Part shown: positions 1-8,643 of the stretch, one piece after another | Layout: the number at the start of each line of letters is the position of its first letter | Position numbering within the stretch: position 1 is the first letter of the stretch | Assembly (NCBI RefSeq): GCF_002266465.3 | Contig: NZ_CP029427.2 | Coordinates: 4,218,501-4,282,500 of the forward strand | Length of the DNA stretch: 64,000 bases | Origin: Bradyrhizobium symbiodeficiens | GTDB lineage: Bacteria > Pseudomonadota > Alphaproteobacteria > Rhizobiales > Xanthobacteraceae | Reading direction: 5' to 3' | Notes under the pieces: generated by a model | What the model saw: only the letters and a program-made list of their open reading frames with translations | Told to the model about the DNA's origin: nothing | Databases searched by the model: none | Position numbers and translations under genes: made by a program

Positions 1-315
1 GTGGTTGATGCCGAGGGCGTGCTGCACGGCAACGGCGGTCGCGGGAAACGTGTTGTCCGGCGTCGAGGTCGCCAGCACGATCAAGTCGATCGACTGCGCA
101 TCCAGGCCGGCGTCGGTCAGCGCAGCCTGCGCCGCCTTGATCGCGAGGTGCGAGGTGAACTCTCCCTCGCCCGCGATGTGCCGCTCGCGAATGCCGGTGC
201 GCTGCACGATCCACTCGTCGGAGGTGTCGATACGCGCCGCCAGCTGGGCGTTGGTCACCACCTGCTCCGGCAAATAAGAGCCGCAGCCCAGCACGACCGA
301 ACGAATCTGAGTCAC
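1..315 (-). CDS. fabH: Beta-ketoacyl-ACP synthase III (partial, N-terminal 105 residues)
   Basis: This is the start of FabH, which condenses acetyl-CoA with malonyl-ACP to begin type II fatty acid synthesis; the rest lies beyond the left edge. The visible protein begins MTQIRSVVLGCGSYLPEQ and contains the hallmark stretches DTSDEWIVQRTGIRERH and LATSTPDNTFPATAVAVQ. The active-site Cys (near residue 112 in the family) is just outside the window. The start is a GTG at 315 that overlaps the plsX stop codon as GTGA, so the two genes are translationally coupled in the usual plsX-fabH order. The identification is secure; catalytic residues cannot be checked here. Confidence 0.95.
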   Translation of the reverse strand, partial: MTQIRSVVLGCGSYLPEQVVTNAQLAARIDTSDEWIVQRTGIRERHIAGEGEFTSHLAIKAAQAALTDAGLDAQSIDLIVLATSTPDNTFPATAVAVQHALGINH

Positions 316-1373
316 GAAACAGCCTCCTGCGCGGCCTGCACGGAATTGAGTGCACCACCTTCGCGGTTGAGCATCTGATTGATCTTGTTCAGGAGATCGA
401 ATTTGACCATCTCATAGCCAACATTGATCGCAGAGGCAAAGCCTTCGGCGCTGATTCCGCCATGGCTCTTGACCACTAATCCGTTCAACCCCAGGAACAC
501 GCCCCCGTTCGACTTGTTCGGGTCCATCTTGTTGCGCAGCGCCTGAAAGGCGTCGCGGGCCAAGAGATAGCCGAGCTTGGTCATCCAGCTCCGCTGCATC
601 CCTTCGCGCAGCAATTCCGCCATCTGCCGCGCGGTTCCCTCGGCAGCCTTGAGCGCGATATTGCCGCTGTAACCTTCGGTCACGATGACGTCGGCGTGCC
701 CTTTGCCGATGCCGTCGCCCTCGACGAAACCGATATAGTCGAGTTCCGGCAGGTTCCTGGCGCGCAGGATTTCACCGGCCTCGCGGATCTCCTCGTGCCC
801 CTTGATCTCCTCGACCCCGATATTGAGCAGCCCGACCGTGGGGCGCTTCTTGTCGAACAGCACGCTTGCCATCGCAGCCCCCATCACCGCGAGCGACACC
901 AGATGGTGCGCGTCGCCGCCGATGGTTGCGCCGAGGTCGAGCACGACGGAATCGCCGCGCTTGGTCGGCCATACCCCGGTGATTGCCGGACGGTCGACCC
1001 CCGGCAACGTGCGCAGATGGAAGCGCGACATCGCCATCAGCGCGCCGGTGTTGCCGGCGGAGACCGCAACATCCGCCTCGCCCTTCTTCACCGCGTCGAT
1101 GGCAAGCCACATCGAGGAGGTCTTGCGGCCGCGCCGCAGCGCCTGGCTCGGCTTGTCCGAGCCGCTGACGGCCACGTCGGTGTGGATGATCCTCGAAGCG
1201 GCCCTGAGGTCGGGATGCTTCTCCAGCTCGGGCTCGATCATGGCGCGGTCCCCGACCAGCAGGAATTCGGCCCCCCGATGCCTCTGAAGCGAGATGGCGG
1301 CGCCGGGAATGACCACTGCGGCGCCTCCGTCGCCCCCCATGGCGTCCAGCGCGATGCGAACCTTGCTTGGCAT
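312..1373 (-). CDS. plsX: Phosphate acyltransferase PlsX
   Basis: PlsX converts acyl-ACP to acyl-phosphate, the acyl donor for PlsY in membrane phospholipid synthesis. The 353-residue protein starts MPSKVRIALDAMGGDGGA, the typical PlsX N-terminus, and has SAGNTGALMAMS and EGYSGNIALKAAEGTA further on. The open frame extends upstream to 1514, but that extension does not look like PlsX, so I choose the ATG at 1373. It overlaps fabH by 4 bases downstream and lies 298 bases downstream of a YceD gene. The usual rpmF between yceD and plsX is absent. Function rests on strong family resemblance. Confidence 0.96.
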   Translation of the reverse strand: MPSKVRIALDAMGGDGGAAVVIPGAAISLQRHRGAEFLLVGDRAMIEPELEKHPDLRAASRIIHTDVAVSGSDKPSQALRRGRKTSSMWLAIDAVKKGEADVAVSAGNTGALMAMSRFHLRTLPGVDRPAITGVWPTKRGDSVVLDLGATIGGDAHHLVSLAVMGAAMASVLFDKKRPTVGLLNIGVEEIKGHEEIREAGEILRARNLPELDYIGFVEGDGIGKGHADVIVTEGYSGNIALKAAEGTARQMAELLREGMQRSWMTKLGYLLARDAFQALRNKMDPNKSNGGVFLGLNGLVVKSHGGISAEGFASAINVGYEMVKFDLLNKINQMLNREGGALNSVQAAQEAVS

Positions 1374-1671
1374 AAAAGTCCCGGAAACCTGGTCTGGTGC
1401 GGTCTTGAACGAGCGGGGCCGCAGAATGGGTTCGCCACGGACATGGCGATCGGTCGAGCGCCACGCCGCGCCCCGGCCGGGCCGCGACAATAGCGTTTTG
1501 TTATCCCGAAACAACCTCTTGCCCCCAGCCTTTTGCTTTCAGGGCGGTCCGGCCGCCAACTGGCAAATACACAGGAAGCACATTGAAATCAAACAGATAA
1601 ATCAGCCTTTCAAACCACTCACGCAAGCACCTCGCGCCCCGTAGCAAAGCGGTGCTCCCGGGAATGCCCAG

Positions 1672-2253
1672 CTATTTGCCTTTCTTCTTGTCCTGCTTCT
1701 CGTCTTGCAGCGCCTTCAGGACCGCGAATGGATGGTCCTCCGGATCCGGGGCGGTGACCTCCGCCTCGAACACGACCCCCTCCTTGCGCGGATAGGGATC
1801 GATCGCCAGGAACAGGGCGTCGGTGGCGAGGCGGCCGAGGTCGATGATGCCGTTGACGATCGGCTCCGGCGGGTCGGCGACCTCGGACGGATCCTCGTCG
1901 TCCCGCCGCTCCGCGATCAGGTCGGCCAGGCGGCGCGCCTCGGCCTCGGGGGCGAACGTCAGGTCCACCTCCTCGTCGACCTCGCTCTCGATCGGATCGA
2001 GCGTGACCACGCAGGTCTGGCCGATTCGGGCCCGGACGCTGCCGGTCACCTGGACCCGGCCGCCGCTCCTCGGCACCACATCGAAGTCGGCCTGGGCGGA
2101 GAGCACCTCGCGCAGGCCGCCGGTCTCCGCCATGGCCTGCCGCTCGGCGGCCGAGGCCTCGAGCTTGCGGTGCAGGCCGGTGTCGGGGATTTGCGCAACG
2201 AGGACGGGGACCCGCCAGGGATCGGGCTCGGATCCGGTATTTGGTCGGCTCAT
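1672..2253 (-). CDS. yceD: YceD/DUF177 family protein
   Basis: A 193-residue acidic protein of the YceD (DUF177) family, which is generally found next to plsX and rpmF and has been linked to 23S rRNA handling in other bacteria; its biochemical role is not settled. The sequence shows the family core around CVVTLDPIESEVDEEVDLTF and a C-terminus HPFAVLKALQDEKQDKKKGK. The Cys pair seen in some relatives is missing. The ATG overlaps the stop of the upstream chaperone gene as ATGA, so the two are probably co-translated. Its neighbour downstream is plsX rather than rpmF. Confidence 0.85.
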   Translation of the reverse strand: MSRPNTGSEPDPWRVPVLVAQIPDTGLHRKLEASAAERQAMAETGGLREVLSAQADFDVVPRSGGRVQVTGSVRARIGQTCVVTLDPIESEVDEEVDLTFAPEAEARRLADLIAERRDDEDPSEVADPPEPIVNGIIDLGRLATDALFLAIDPYPRKEGVVFEAEVTAPDPEDHPFAVLKALQDEKQDKKKGK

Positions 2254-2816
2254 GGCGTGTCACCCTCGGAAAGCGCTGGAGGAAACCTGAAGGCGCCGCG
2301 CAGCAGCGCGGCCTCGTCGGCCCGGCCGAGATCGGCCTCGCTGGCCCGCGCATAGGCCGCGAGCCGCTTCGCCCGGTCCAGGCCGGTCCCGTTCAAGATA
2401 TTCTTGCAGATCGCCTCTGCCAGGGCCTCGCCGCCGCCGGCCTCCACGGCCTGGTCATAGGCCTGGACGCGGCCGTAAAACGCCTCGCCGAAGGCCCGCA
2501 TCCGCTTCGGTACCGTCTGGTCGCCGACCCCCATCTCGCGCAGATTGTCGTCCATGTCCTCGCAGAAGCGATCGAACAGCGCCTGCGACAGCTCCGAGGC
2601 TCCTCCACTGGCGCCCTGGACCGTGCGCAGGCGCCGCAGCAGCAGCCAGAGATGCAGCAGCAACAGGTCGAAACGCCCGTTAACCGTATCGGGCACGCCC
2701 AAGTCGCGGTAAAATATGGGTTCTCGCGCCTGCGTCACGATCATGCCATAGATGGCTTCAATGGTGCCGCGCGGGGTTAGCCGGGGTTTCCTGAAGTGAT
2801 TGAACGGCCAAAGCAT
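2250..2816 (-). CDS. Ubiquinol-cytochrome c chaperone family protein (CBP3/UQCC1 type)
   Basis: A 188-residue helical protein of the CBP3 family, which in mitochondria helps synthesis and assembly of cytochrome b of the bc1 complex; alphaproteobacterial homologues are common. Family features visible are the N-terminal YGMIVTQAREPIFYRDLGVP and DTVNGRFDLLLLHLWLLLRRL stretches, followed by LFDRFCEDMDDNLREMGVGD. The gene is divergent from bamE and overlaps the YceD gene by 4 bases. A role in bc1 assembly is transferred from the family; nothing next to it encodes bc1 subunits. Confidence 0.88.
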   Translation of the reverse strand: MLWPFNHFRKPRLTPRGTIEAIYGMIVTQAREPIFYRDLGVPDTVNGRFDLLLLHLWLLLRRLRTVQGASGGASELSQALFDRFCEDMDDNLREMGVGDQTVPKRMRAFGEAFYGRVQAYDQAVEAGGGEALAEAICKNILNGTGLDRAKRLAAYARASEADLGRADEAALLRGAFRFPPALSEGDTP

Positions 2817-2914
2817 TGTGGTTTCCGCAAGCAGGCGCGCGTGTGTTGCATTGTGGCGCTCAGCCCGGTACTTCAGCGCCTCGCGCGACGCAAGGGGACG
2901 GAATCAGTTCCGCT

Positions 2915-3400
2915 ATGACGATAACGAACCAGACCAGCCTGCGCGCGGACAAGCGGCGCGGCCTTCATGCACGCTGGCTCGGCTTGCGCATGTTCGCCGC
3001 CGTCGCCCTGGTCGGCGCCGCGCTCACGGGCTGCACCGGCGAGCAGTTCCAGAAGGGCTACATCCTGCCACCCGGCGCGCTGGAGCAGATTCCGATCGGC
3101 GCGAGCCAGGACCAGGTACTGATCGTGATGGGCACGCCCTCCACGGTGGCGACCCTCGACGGCGAAGTGTTCTACTACATCTCGCAGCGCTCGGAGCGCG
3201 TGGTCGCCTTCATGAACCAGAAGGTGGTCGACCAGCGCGTCATCGCGATCTATTTCGACAAGAGCCGGCGCGTCCGGCGGCTGGCGAATTACGGCCTGCA
3301 GGACGGCAAGATATTCGACTTCATCAGCCGCACTACGCCGACGTCGGGCCAGGAGATGAGCTACCTCGCGCCGTTGTTCAAGCTGCTTAGCTTTAACTGA
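2915..3400 (+). CDS. bamE: Outer membrane protein assembly factor BamE
   Basis: BamE is a small lipoprotein of the BAM complex that inserts beta-barrel proteins into the outer membrane. This 161-residue protein has a positively charged N-region, a hydrophobic stretch and a lipobox LTGC with the lipidated Cys at about residue 40. The mature part matches the SmpA/OmlA fold in PIGASQDQVLIVMGTPST and GEVFYYISQRSERVV. I chose the ATG at 2915; an internal ATG at residue 26 would remove the basic N-region of the signal peptide. It stands alone, divergent from the chaperone gene. Confidence 0.92.
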   Translation: MTITNQTSLRADKRRGLHARWLGLRMFAAVALVGAALTGCTGEQFQKGYILPPGALEQIPIGASQDQVLIVMGTPSTVATLDGEVFYYISQRSERVVAFMNQKVVDQRVIAIYFDKSRRVRRLANYGLQDGKIFDFISRTTPTSGQEMSYLAPLFKLLSFN

Positions 3401-3517
3401 GAATCGCACCTGCGGCGTCCTGCCGCTGTCGTTGCGGCCATTGCAGTCGCATGCGACTTGCCGTCGCGTGCCTGGTTCCCTACGCTCCCTGCAAAACAAG
3501 AAGCAGGGAGAGGATTC

Positions 3518-4519
3518 GTGCCCAGAAATTTGCTATCCCGACGTCGCGTGCTCACCGGTGCGGCCGGCCTTACGGCCGCAGCGATCCTGCCGCGATCAAG
3601 CCTTGCCGACTGGAAGCCGACCGAAAACGTCCGTCTCGTCGTTCCGGCCGCAGCCGGCGGCTCGACCGACGTGTTGGGCCGGCTCCTGGCCGCGCATCTG
3701 CAAACCGCATGGGGCCAGTCGGCCGTCGTGGAAAACCGCTCCGGCGGCGGCGGCACGATCGGCACGGCCGAGGTGGTTCGCGCCAAGCCTGACGGCCACA
3801 CCATCCTGGTCGGCAACCCCGGTCCAAACGCGATCGCCTACAGCATCTTCAAGAATCTGACCTACAAGCCGGACCAGCTCCAGCCTGTCTCCAACATGAT
3901 CCGGATCCCGAACATCGTGTCGGCGCATCCGAAAACCGGCATCAAGTCGGTCGCCGAGTTGATCACCTATCTCAAGGCCAATCCGGACAAGCTCAGCTAC
4001 GCCTCCTCCGGCGTCGGCCAGAGCCCTCACCTCACCGGCGCCTGGTTTCTCCAGCTCACCGGCCTCAAGATGACGCACATCCCGTTCCGCGGCGCCGGTC
4101 CCGCGCTCCAGGCCGCGCTCGCCGGCGACATCCAGATCCTGTTCGACAATCTCTATCCGAGCCTGCCGCAGGTGCAGAACGGCACGCTCAACGGCCTGTG
4201 CGTCACCACGACCGAGCGCAGCGCCCTCGCGCCGAACCTGCCGACCATGCGCGAGAGCGCGCCGGAGCTGGCGAATTTCGACGTCTCGTCGTGGTTCTCG
4301 GTGTTCCTGCCGAAGGGCGTCTCGCCCGAGGTGCTGAGCGCGCTCAATCTGCAGGTCAAGGCCATGCTGGAGCGCGACGACATCAAGAAGCAGATCGCCA
4401 CCATGGGCGCCCGCGCCGACTACGGCACGCCCGAGCAGTTCGCCGCCTTCGTGGATGCCGAGACGAAGAAGTTCGCCGGCATCATCCAGAAGGAAGGGCT
4501 GCAGATGGATGTGCAGTAG
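3518..4519 (+). CDS. Tripartite tricarboxylate transporter-type solute-binding protein (Bug family)
   Basis: A 333-residue periplasmic binding protein of the Bug/TctC family, which captures small organic acids and similar solutes. The start is a GTG at 3518 preceded by a strong purine-rich site (AGGGAGAGGA); the upstream ATG at 3458 lacks one. The N-terminus carries a twin-arginine-like signal (LSRRRVLTGAAG) and a cleavage region near SSLADW. Family motifs include LVVPAAAGGSTDVLGRLLA and VENRSGGGGTIG. No TctA or TctB membrane genes lie nearby, so it is an orphan receptor, which is common in this family. The ligand cannot be told. Confidence 0.9.
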   Translation: MPRNLLSRRRVLTGAAGLTAAAILPRSSLADWKPTENVRLVVPAAAGGSTDVLGRLLAAHLQTAWGQSAVVENRSGGGGTIGTAEVVRAKPDGHTILVGNPGPNAIAYSIFKNLTYKPDQLQPVSNMIRIPNIVSAHPKTGIKSVAELITYLKANPDKLSYASSGVGQSPHLTGAWFLQLTGLKMTHIPFRGAGPALQAALAGDIQILFDNLYPSLPQVQNGTLNGLCVTTTERSALAPNLPTMRESAPELANFDVSSWFSVFLPKGVSPEVLSALNLQVKAMLERDDIKKQIATMGARADYGTPEQFAAFVDAETKKFAGIIQKEGLQMDVQ

Positions 4520-4527
4520 TTCTCGTG

Positions 4528-4555
4528 TCCCGGATGCCGTCTGCGGCATCCGGGA
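4528..4555. terminator. Perfect hairpin between convergent genes
   Basis: A 12-bp perfect inverted repeat (TCCCGGATGCCG and its complement) around a 4-base TCTG loop. It lies between the converging Bug-protein gene and the heme peroxidase gene, 8 bases after one stop and 12 from the other. It lacks a long U tract, so it may be a bidirectional terminator or a repeat-type palindrome. Confidence 0.6.
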
Positions 4556-4567
4556 CTTGAGCAACTG

Positions 4568-6118
4568 CTATCCGGTCGTGACGCCGTCGATCGGGCTGAT
4601 ATCTCCGACGAAGCGCAACAGATCGCTCATCAGGAAAGTGCCCGGAGTCTTCGCCGGCAGCGTCGGCTTCCAGTTCTGCTGGCTGAGATAGGATTGGTTA
4701 TCGCCAGCGACGATGCCAATGAACACCTCGGCCACGATGCGCGCGCCGACCGGACCGAGCCGAAGGCCGCCGGTCTTCACCTGGGCCTCTTTGAGGATGT
4801 AGTACCAGAGCGGCGTCTTTCGATCGAAGCCCTGGGCGGCCGCAACGGCGCCGTCCGTACCGGTTGCGATCTCCGTTGGCTTGAGCACCGGAATCCCCAT
4901 CGCACGCGCCACATCCTGCCCCGACGGCAATCCGAGATTGACCCCGCGCTGCAGGTTGCGGAACGGAAGGCTTCCGCCGCCACCTGGAAGATCGTGCAAT
5001 TTCGGAATCAGGAATGGATCGATCTTGCGCGAATGGTTGAACAGGAAGTTTGGGGTCGGCGGAGGCGCCGGATCGAATGCGTAGAAGCGGCTCCAGTCGA
5101 TGATCCAATCCGTGGGCAAAGTGCTGACATTGGGTGGGGAATTGGGTGCGTTGGGAGTGGTGCCGGCAATTTCGCCCAGGATGCGGCCGGAGAGCCCGGA
5201 GAAGAAGAACTCAAGGCTGAGGCTTGCCGCAGCAAAGCCGCCGGGCTGCGTGAACACACGGTTGTGGCTATATGTCTCGCGAACCATGCTGTGCCCAAGC
5301 CGGTAGGCTGCCGCCGAGAACTCGACCGGCATGTAGGGCACCTTCTGGAATCGGTAGAACTTCCGGCCCTCGTGCAGAATCCGGGCGACGATGCCCTTCT
5401 CCGTTAAGCGCTCGACGAAATCGTGCAGCACCATCCATTGATAGTGCCAAGCCACAAGCTTCCTTGCTTCGGAGAAGAGCTTGTTGGCCGCCGGTGGGTT
5501 GGGACCGGCTGCGAGCATATCGACGACCTTGTTGTGGAATTTCAGGAACGCAAGGTGCGTCTGCGCGACCAGGAGATTTTCGTCATTGCGGTGGTCGCCG
5601 ATCAGGGCTCGTCCTTCCGAATTCCTCGTCAGATCATTCGGAAACACGCCGGCCGCGCGCGGCGTGGGCGCCGTCTTGCCGAGCAGGAACTTCGGCCCGG
5701 GCTGCGTGATGTTGTTGGGATCGCGAGCGTAGAGCTGCGGGCTGCCGTCCGGTCCCAGACCGTAGATGCTGTCCAGATCGAGCCTTGGGGTTCTGAAGTT
5801 CGTGGTGGCGTGGGGGTCCTCCTGCTTCTCGGCAAGCGACGTGAGATCGAGCGTAATGTCGTGATCGACGAATTGGCCGAGATAGGTGAAGCCTGAGGGG
5901 ACGTTGGCATTGTCGCCGACCTGATCGTCCGGACTGGCGTCCTTCATCGCGGCGGCAAGCGCCTGCAGTGCAGCTTCCGGTGCCGTAAAGGCCGGCAAGT
6001 CAAACATCCGGCCGAACATGCCGGGGTCTGCATTGGCGCTGGGGGGTTTCAAACCCGCCCTGGTCGGCTGGCGTCCGGCTTTCCCGTGTCTTGGATTCAG
6101 GTTTGCAGCTTGCGTCAT
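4568..6118 (-). CDS. Animal-type heme peroxidase family protein
   Basis: A 516-residue protein of the myeloperoxidase-like (animal) heme peroxidase superfamily, which uses H2O2 to oxidise halides or organic substrates. The catalytic set is recognisable: distal Gln82, Asp85 and His86 in GQFVDHDI, the catalytic Arg177 in IGDHRNDENLLV, and proximal His276 in AAYRLGHSMVRETY. Arg177 and His276 are 99 residues apart, much as in myeloperoxidase. The ATG at 6118 has a good ribosome site (GGAGGGAAGA); an upstream ATG at 6151 does not. No signal peptide is visible, so it may be cytoplasmic or exported by a non-classical route. It is a single-gene unit. Confidence 0.9.
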   Translation of the reverse strand: MTQAANLNPRHGKAGRQPTRAGLKPPSANADPGMFGRMFDLPAFTAPEAALQALAAAMKDASPDDQVGDNANVPSGFTYLGQFVDHDITLDLTSLAEKQEDPHATTNFRTPRLDLDSIYGLGPDGSPQLYARDPNNITQPGPKFLLGKTAPTPRAAGVFPNDLTRNSEGRALIGDHRNDENLLVAQTHLAFLKFHNKVVDMLAAGPNPPAANKLFSEARKLVAWHYQWMVLHDFVERLTEKGIVARILHEGRKFYRFQKVPYMPVEFSAAAYRLGHSMVRETYSHNRVFTQPGGFAAASLSLEFFFSGLSGRILGEIAGTTPNAPNSPPNVSTLPTDWIIDWSRFYAFDPAPPPTPNFLFNHSRKIDPFLIPKLHDLPGGGGSLPFRNLQRGVNLGLPSGQDVARAMGIPVLKPTEIATGTDGAVAAAQGFDRKTPLWYYILKEAQVKTGGLRLGPVGARIVAEVFIGIVAGDNQSYLSQQNWKPTLPAKTPGTFLMSDLLRFVGDISPIDGVTTG

Positions 6119-6243
6119 TCTTCCCTCCAGTGGGTGAGACAGCACCTGCACGGTAGCCCCCTCAGGGAAGACACTTTGTAATTGAGCTCACAGTTCCCCT
6201 GCGACAAAGGCGGCTGCGAATGAACGTTATCGTGAGCCAAAAA

Positions 6244-6265
6244 CCCCGCGGCTCGCGCCGCGGGG
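6244..6265 (-). terminator. Rho-independent terminator of hppA
   Basis: A GC-rich 9-bp stem (CCCCGCGGC / GCCGCGGGG) with a TCGC loop. On the minus strand it is followed by a short T run (GGGGTTTTT). It starts 26 bases after the hppA stop codon. Confidence 0.85.
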
Positions 6266-6291
6266 CTTGTCTTGCAAACTGGTGACGCCGT

Positions 6292-8412
6292 TCAGTGCGC
6301 CAGGATCGCGAGCAGCAGCAGCGCCACGATGTTGGTGATCTTGATCATCGGGTTCACCGCGGGACCCGCCGTGTCCTTGTAGGGATCGCCGACGGTGTCG
6401 CCGGTCACGGCCGCCTTGTGGGCGTCGGAGCCCTTGCCGCCGAAATGACCGTCCTCGATGTACTTCTTGGCATTATCCCAGGCGCCGCCGCCCGAGGTCA
6501 TGGAGATCGCGACGAACAGGCCCGTCACGATCACGCCGAGCAGCATGGCGCCGACCGCCGAGAACGCCGCCGACTTGCCGGCCACGCCGCCACCCGCGAT
6601 CGCATAGATCGCGAAATAGACGAAGATCGGCGACAGCACCGGGAGCAGCGAGGGGATGATCATCTCCTTGATCGCCGCCTTGGTCAGCAGGTCGACCGCC
6701 TTGCCGTAATCAGGCTTGTCGGTGCCCTGCATGATGCCCGGCTTCTCACGGAACTGGCGCCGCACCTCCTCGACGATCGCGCTCGCCGCACGCCCCACAG
6801 CGGTCATGCCCATCGCGCCGAACAGATACGGCAGCAAGCCGCCGAACAACAGGCCGACAACCACATAGGGGTTGTTGAGCGAGAAGTCCGGATTGACGCC
6901 GGCGAAGTAGGGATGATGCGCGGAGTCCGCAACGAAGAACTTGAGGTCCTGGTTGTAGGCCGCGAACAGCACGAGGGCACCGAGACCGGCGGACCCGATC
7001 GCGTAGCCCTTGGTGACTGCCTTGGTGGTGTTGCCGACCGCGTCGAGCGCGTCGGTCGATTTGCGCACCTCCTTCGGCAGGCCCGCCATCTCGGCGATGC
7101 CGCCGGCGTTGTCCGTCACCGGACCGAACGCGTCGAGCGCGACGACCATGCCGGCCAGCGCCAGCATGGTGGCAGTCGCGATCGCGATGCCGAACAGGCC
7201 GGCGAGGCTGTAGGTGACCAGGATGCCGGCGATGATCACGATCGCGGGCAGCGCGGTCGCTTCCATCGAGACGGCAAGCCCCTGGATCACATTGGTGCCG
7301 TGGCCGGTCACCGAGGCCTGGGCGATCGACTTCACCGGACGATAGTCGGTGCCGGTGTAGTATTCGGTGATCCAGATGATCAGCGCGGTGACGATGAGGC
7401 CGACCACGCCGCATTCGAACAGCGCCATGCCGGTGTAGTCGACGCCATCGAGCTTGCCGAAGCCGATCAGGCTGTAGATCACGCCGGCGATGCCGATCAG
7501 CGACAGGACGCCGGTTGCGATCAGGCCCTTGTAGAGCGCGCCCATGATCGACTGGCTCGGCCCGAGCTTGACGAAGAAGGTGCCGATGATCGAGGTGATG
7601 ATGCAGATGCCGCCGATCGCGAGCGGCAGCGTCATCATGTTGGCGAGGATGGGCGTCTTGGCGAAGAAGATCGCAGCGAGCACCATGGTGGCGACCGCGG
7701 TCACCGCATAGGTCTCGAACAAATCGGCGGCCATGCCGGCGCAGTCGCCCACGTTGTCGCCGACGTTGTCGGCGATGGTGGCCGGGTTGCGCGGATCGTC
7801 CTCGGGAATGCCGGCCTCGACCTTGCCGACGAGGTCGCCGCCGACGTCCGCACCCTTGGTGAAGATGCCGCCGCCGAGACGGGCGAAGATCGAGATCAGC
7901 GAGGCGCCGAAGCCGAGCGCCACCAGGGCGTCGATGACGATACGGCTGTTAGGCGCAAGCTTCAGCGAATGCACCAGGAAGCCGAAATAGAGCGTCACGC
8001 CGAGCAATGCGAGACCCGCCACCAGCATGCCGGTGATCGCGCCTGCCTTGAAGGCGAGTTCGAGGCCGCCGGCGAGCGACGTCGTCGCGGCTTGCGCGGT
8101 GCGCACATTGGCGCGGACCGAGACGTTCATGCCGATGAAGCCGGCCGCCCCCGACAGGACGGCGCCGATCAGAAAGCCGATGGCGACGTAGATTCCGAGG
8201 AAATAGACGAGCAAGACGAAGATGACCACGCCGACCATGGCGATCGTCGTGTACTGGCGCCGCAGATATGCCTGTGCCCCCTCCGCGACCGCTGCCGCGA
8301 TCTCCTGCATGCGCGGCGACCCCGCATCCGCGCTCAACACCGAAGACGTCGCCCAAATCGCGTAGACGACGGAAAGCACTCCGCAGAGCACAATCAACCA
8401 TAATGCTGTCAT
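6292..8412 (-). CDS. hppA: Membrane-bound proton-translocating pyrophosphatase
   Basis: HppA hydrolyses pyrophosphate and pumps protons across the inner membrane. The 706-residue protein is almost entirely transmembrane, with about 15-16 helices. It carries the PPi-binding acidic motifs GADVGGDLVGKVEAGIPEDD and NVGDNVGDCAGMAADLFE, and C-terminal DTVGDPYKDTAGPA. The sequence GNTTKAVTKG has Lys where K+-dependent enzymes have Ala, which by family rules marks the K+-independent H+-pumping class. It is a single gene with its own terminator. Confidence 0.97.
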   Translation of the reverse strand: MTALWLIVLCGVLSVVYAIWATSSVLSADAGSPRMQEIAAAVAEGAQAYLRRQYTTIAMVGVVIFVLLVYFLGIYVAIGFLIGAVLSGAAGFIGMNVSVRANVRTAQAATTSLAGGLELAFKAGAITGMLVAGLALLGVTLYFGFLVHSLKLAPNSRIVIDALVALGFGASLISIFARLGGGIFTKGADVGGDLVGKVEAGIPEDDPRNPATIADNVGDNVGDCAGMAADLFETYAVTAVATMVLAAIFFAKTPILANMMTLPLAIGGICIITSIIGTFFVKLGPSQSIMGALYKGLIATGVLSLIGIAGVIYSLIGFGKLDGVDYTGMALFECGVVGLIVTALIIWITEYYTGTDYRPVKSIAQASVTGHGTNVIQGLAVSMEATALPAIVIIAGILVTYSLAGLFGIAIATATMLALAGMVVALDAFGPVTDNAGGIAEMAGLPKEVRKSTDALDAVGNTTKAVTKGYAIGSAGLGALVLFAAYNQDLKFFVADSAHHPYFAGVNPDFSLNNPYVVVGLLFGGLLPYLFGAMGMTAVGRAASAIVEEVRRQFREKPGIMQGTDKPDYGKAVDLLTKAAIKEMIIPSLLPVLSPIFVYFAIYAIAGGGVAGKSAAFSAVGAMLLGVIVTGLFVAISMTSGGGAWDNAKKYIEDGHFGGKGSDAHKAAVTGDTVGDPYKDTAGPAVNPMIKITNIVALLLLAILAH

Positions 8413-8495
8413 TTGATTTTTGCCTCAGATCCTTGATGTGTCCCCGGCGCCTTTTGTTGTCCGTCTTGCGGTGCGGCGCCTTGATTTCGAACAAA

Positions 8496-8520
8496 GCCGC
8501 CCCTGCCCAAGAGGGGCGGC
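8496..8520 (-). terminator. Terminator at the end of the ribD-thiL operon
   Basis: A 9-bp stem GCCGCCCCT / AGGGGCGGC with a 7-base loop, followed on the minus strand by TTTGTTC. It lies 123 bases past the thiL stop and upstream of hppA, so it separates the two transcription units. Nothing else recognisable is in the 231-base gap. Confidence 0.7.
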
Positions 8521-8643
8521 CTTAGTCGGTCACAAGCTTGCCAAAATCGAATTGAGGGTGCAACGCCGGATAAGGCCGAAAACGCCGATCTCGGCAGGTA
8601 TTTAGGCAAGCGCCGAGAACTGGATGCCGGTTTGGAGCAATTC

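Noticed and set aside
6295..8403. A 702-codon open frame on the plus strand opposite hppA
   Set aside because: It is the antisense of a clear pyrophosphatase gene; it is rich in His, Arg, Asp and Gln, as expected for reversed GC-rich codons, and shows no family features.
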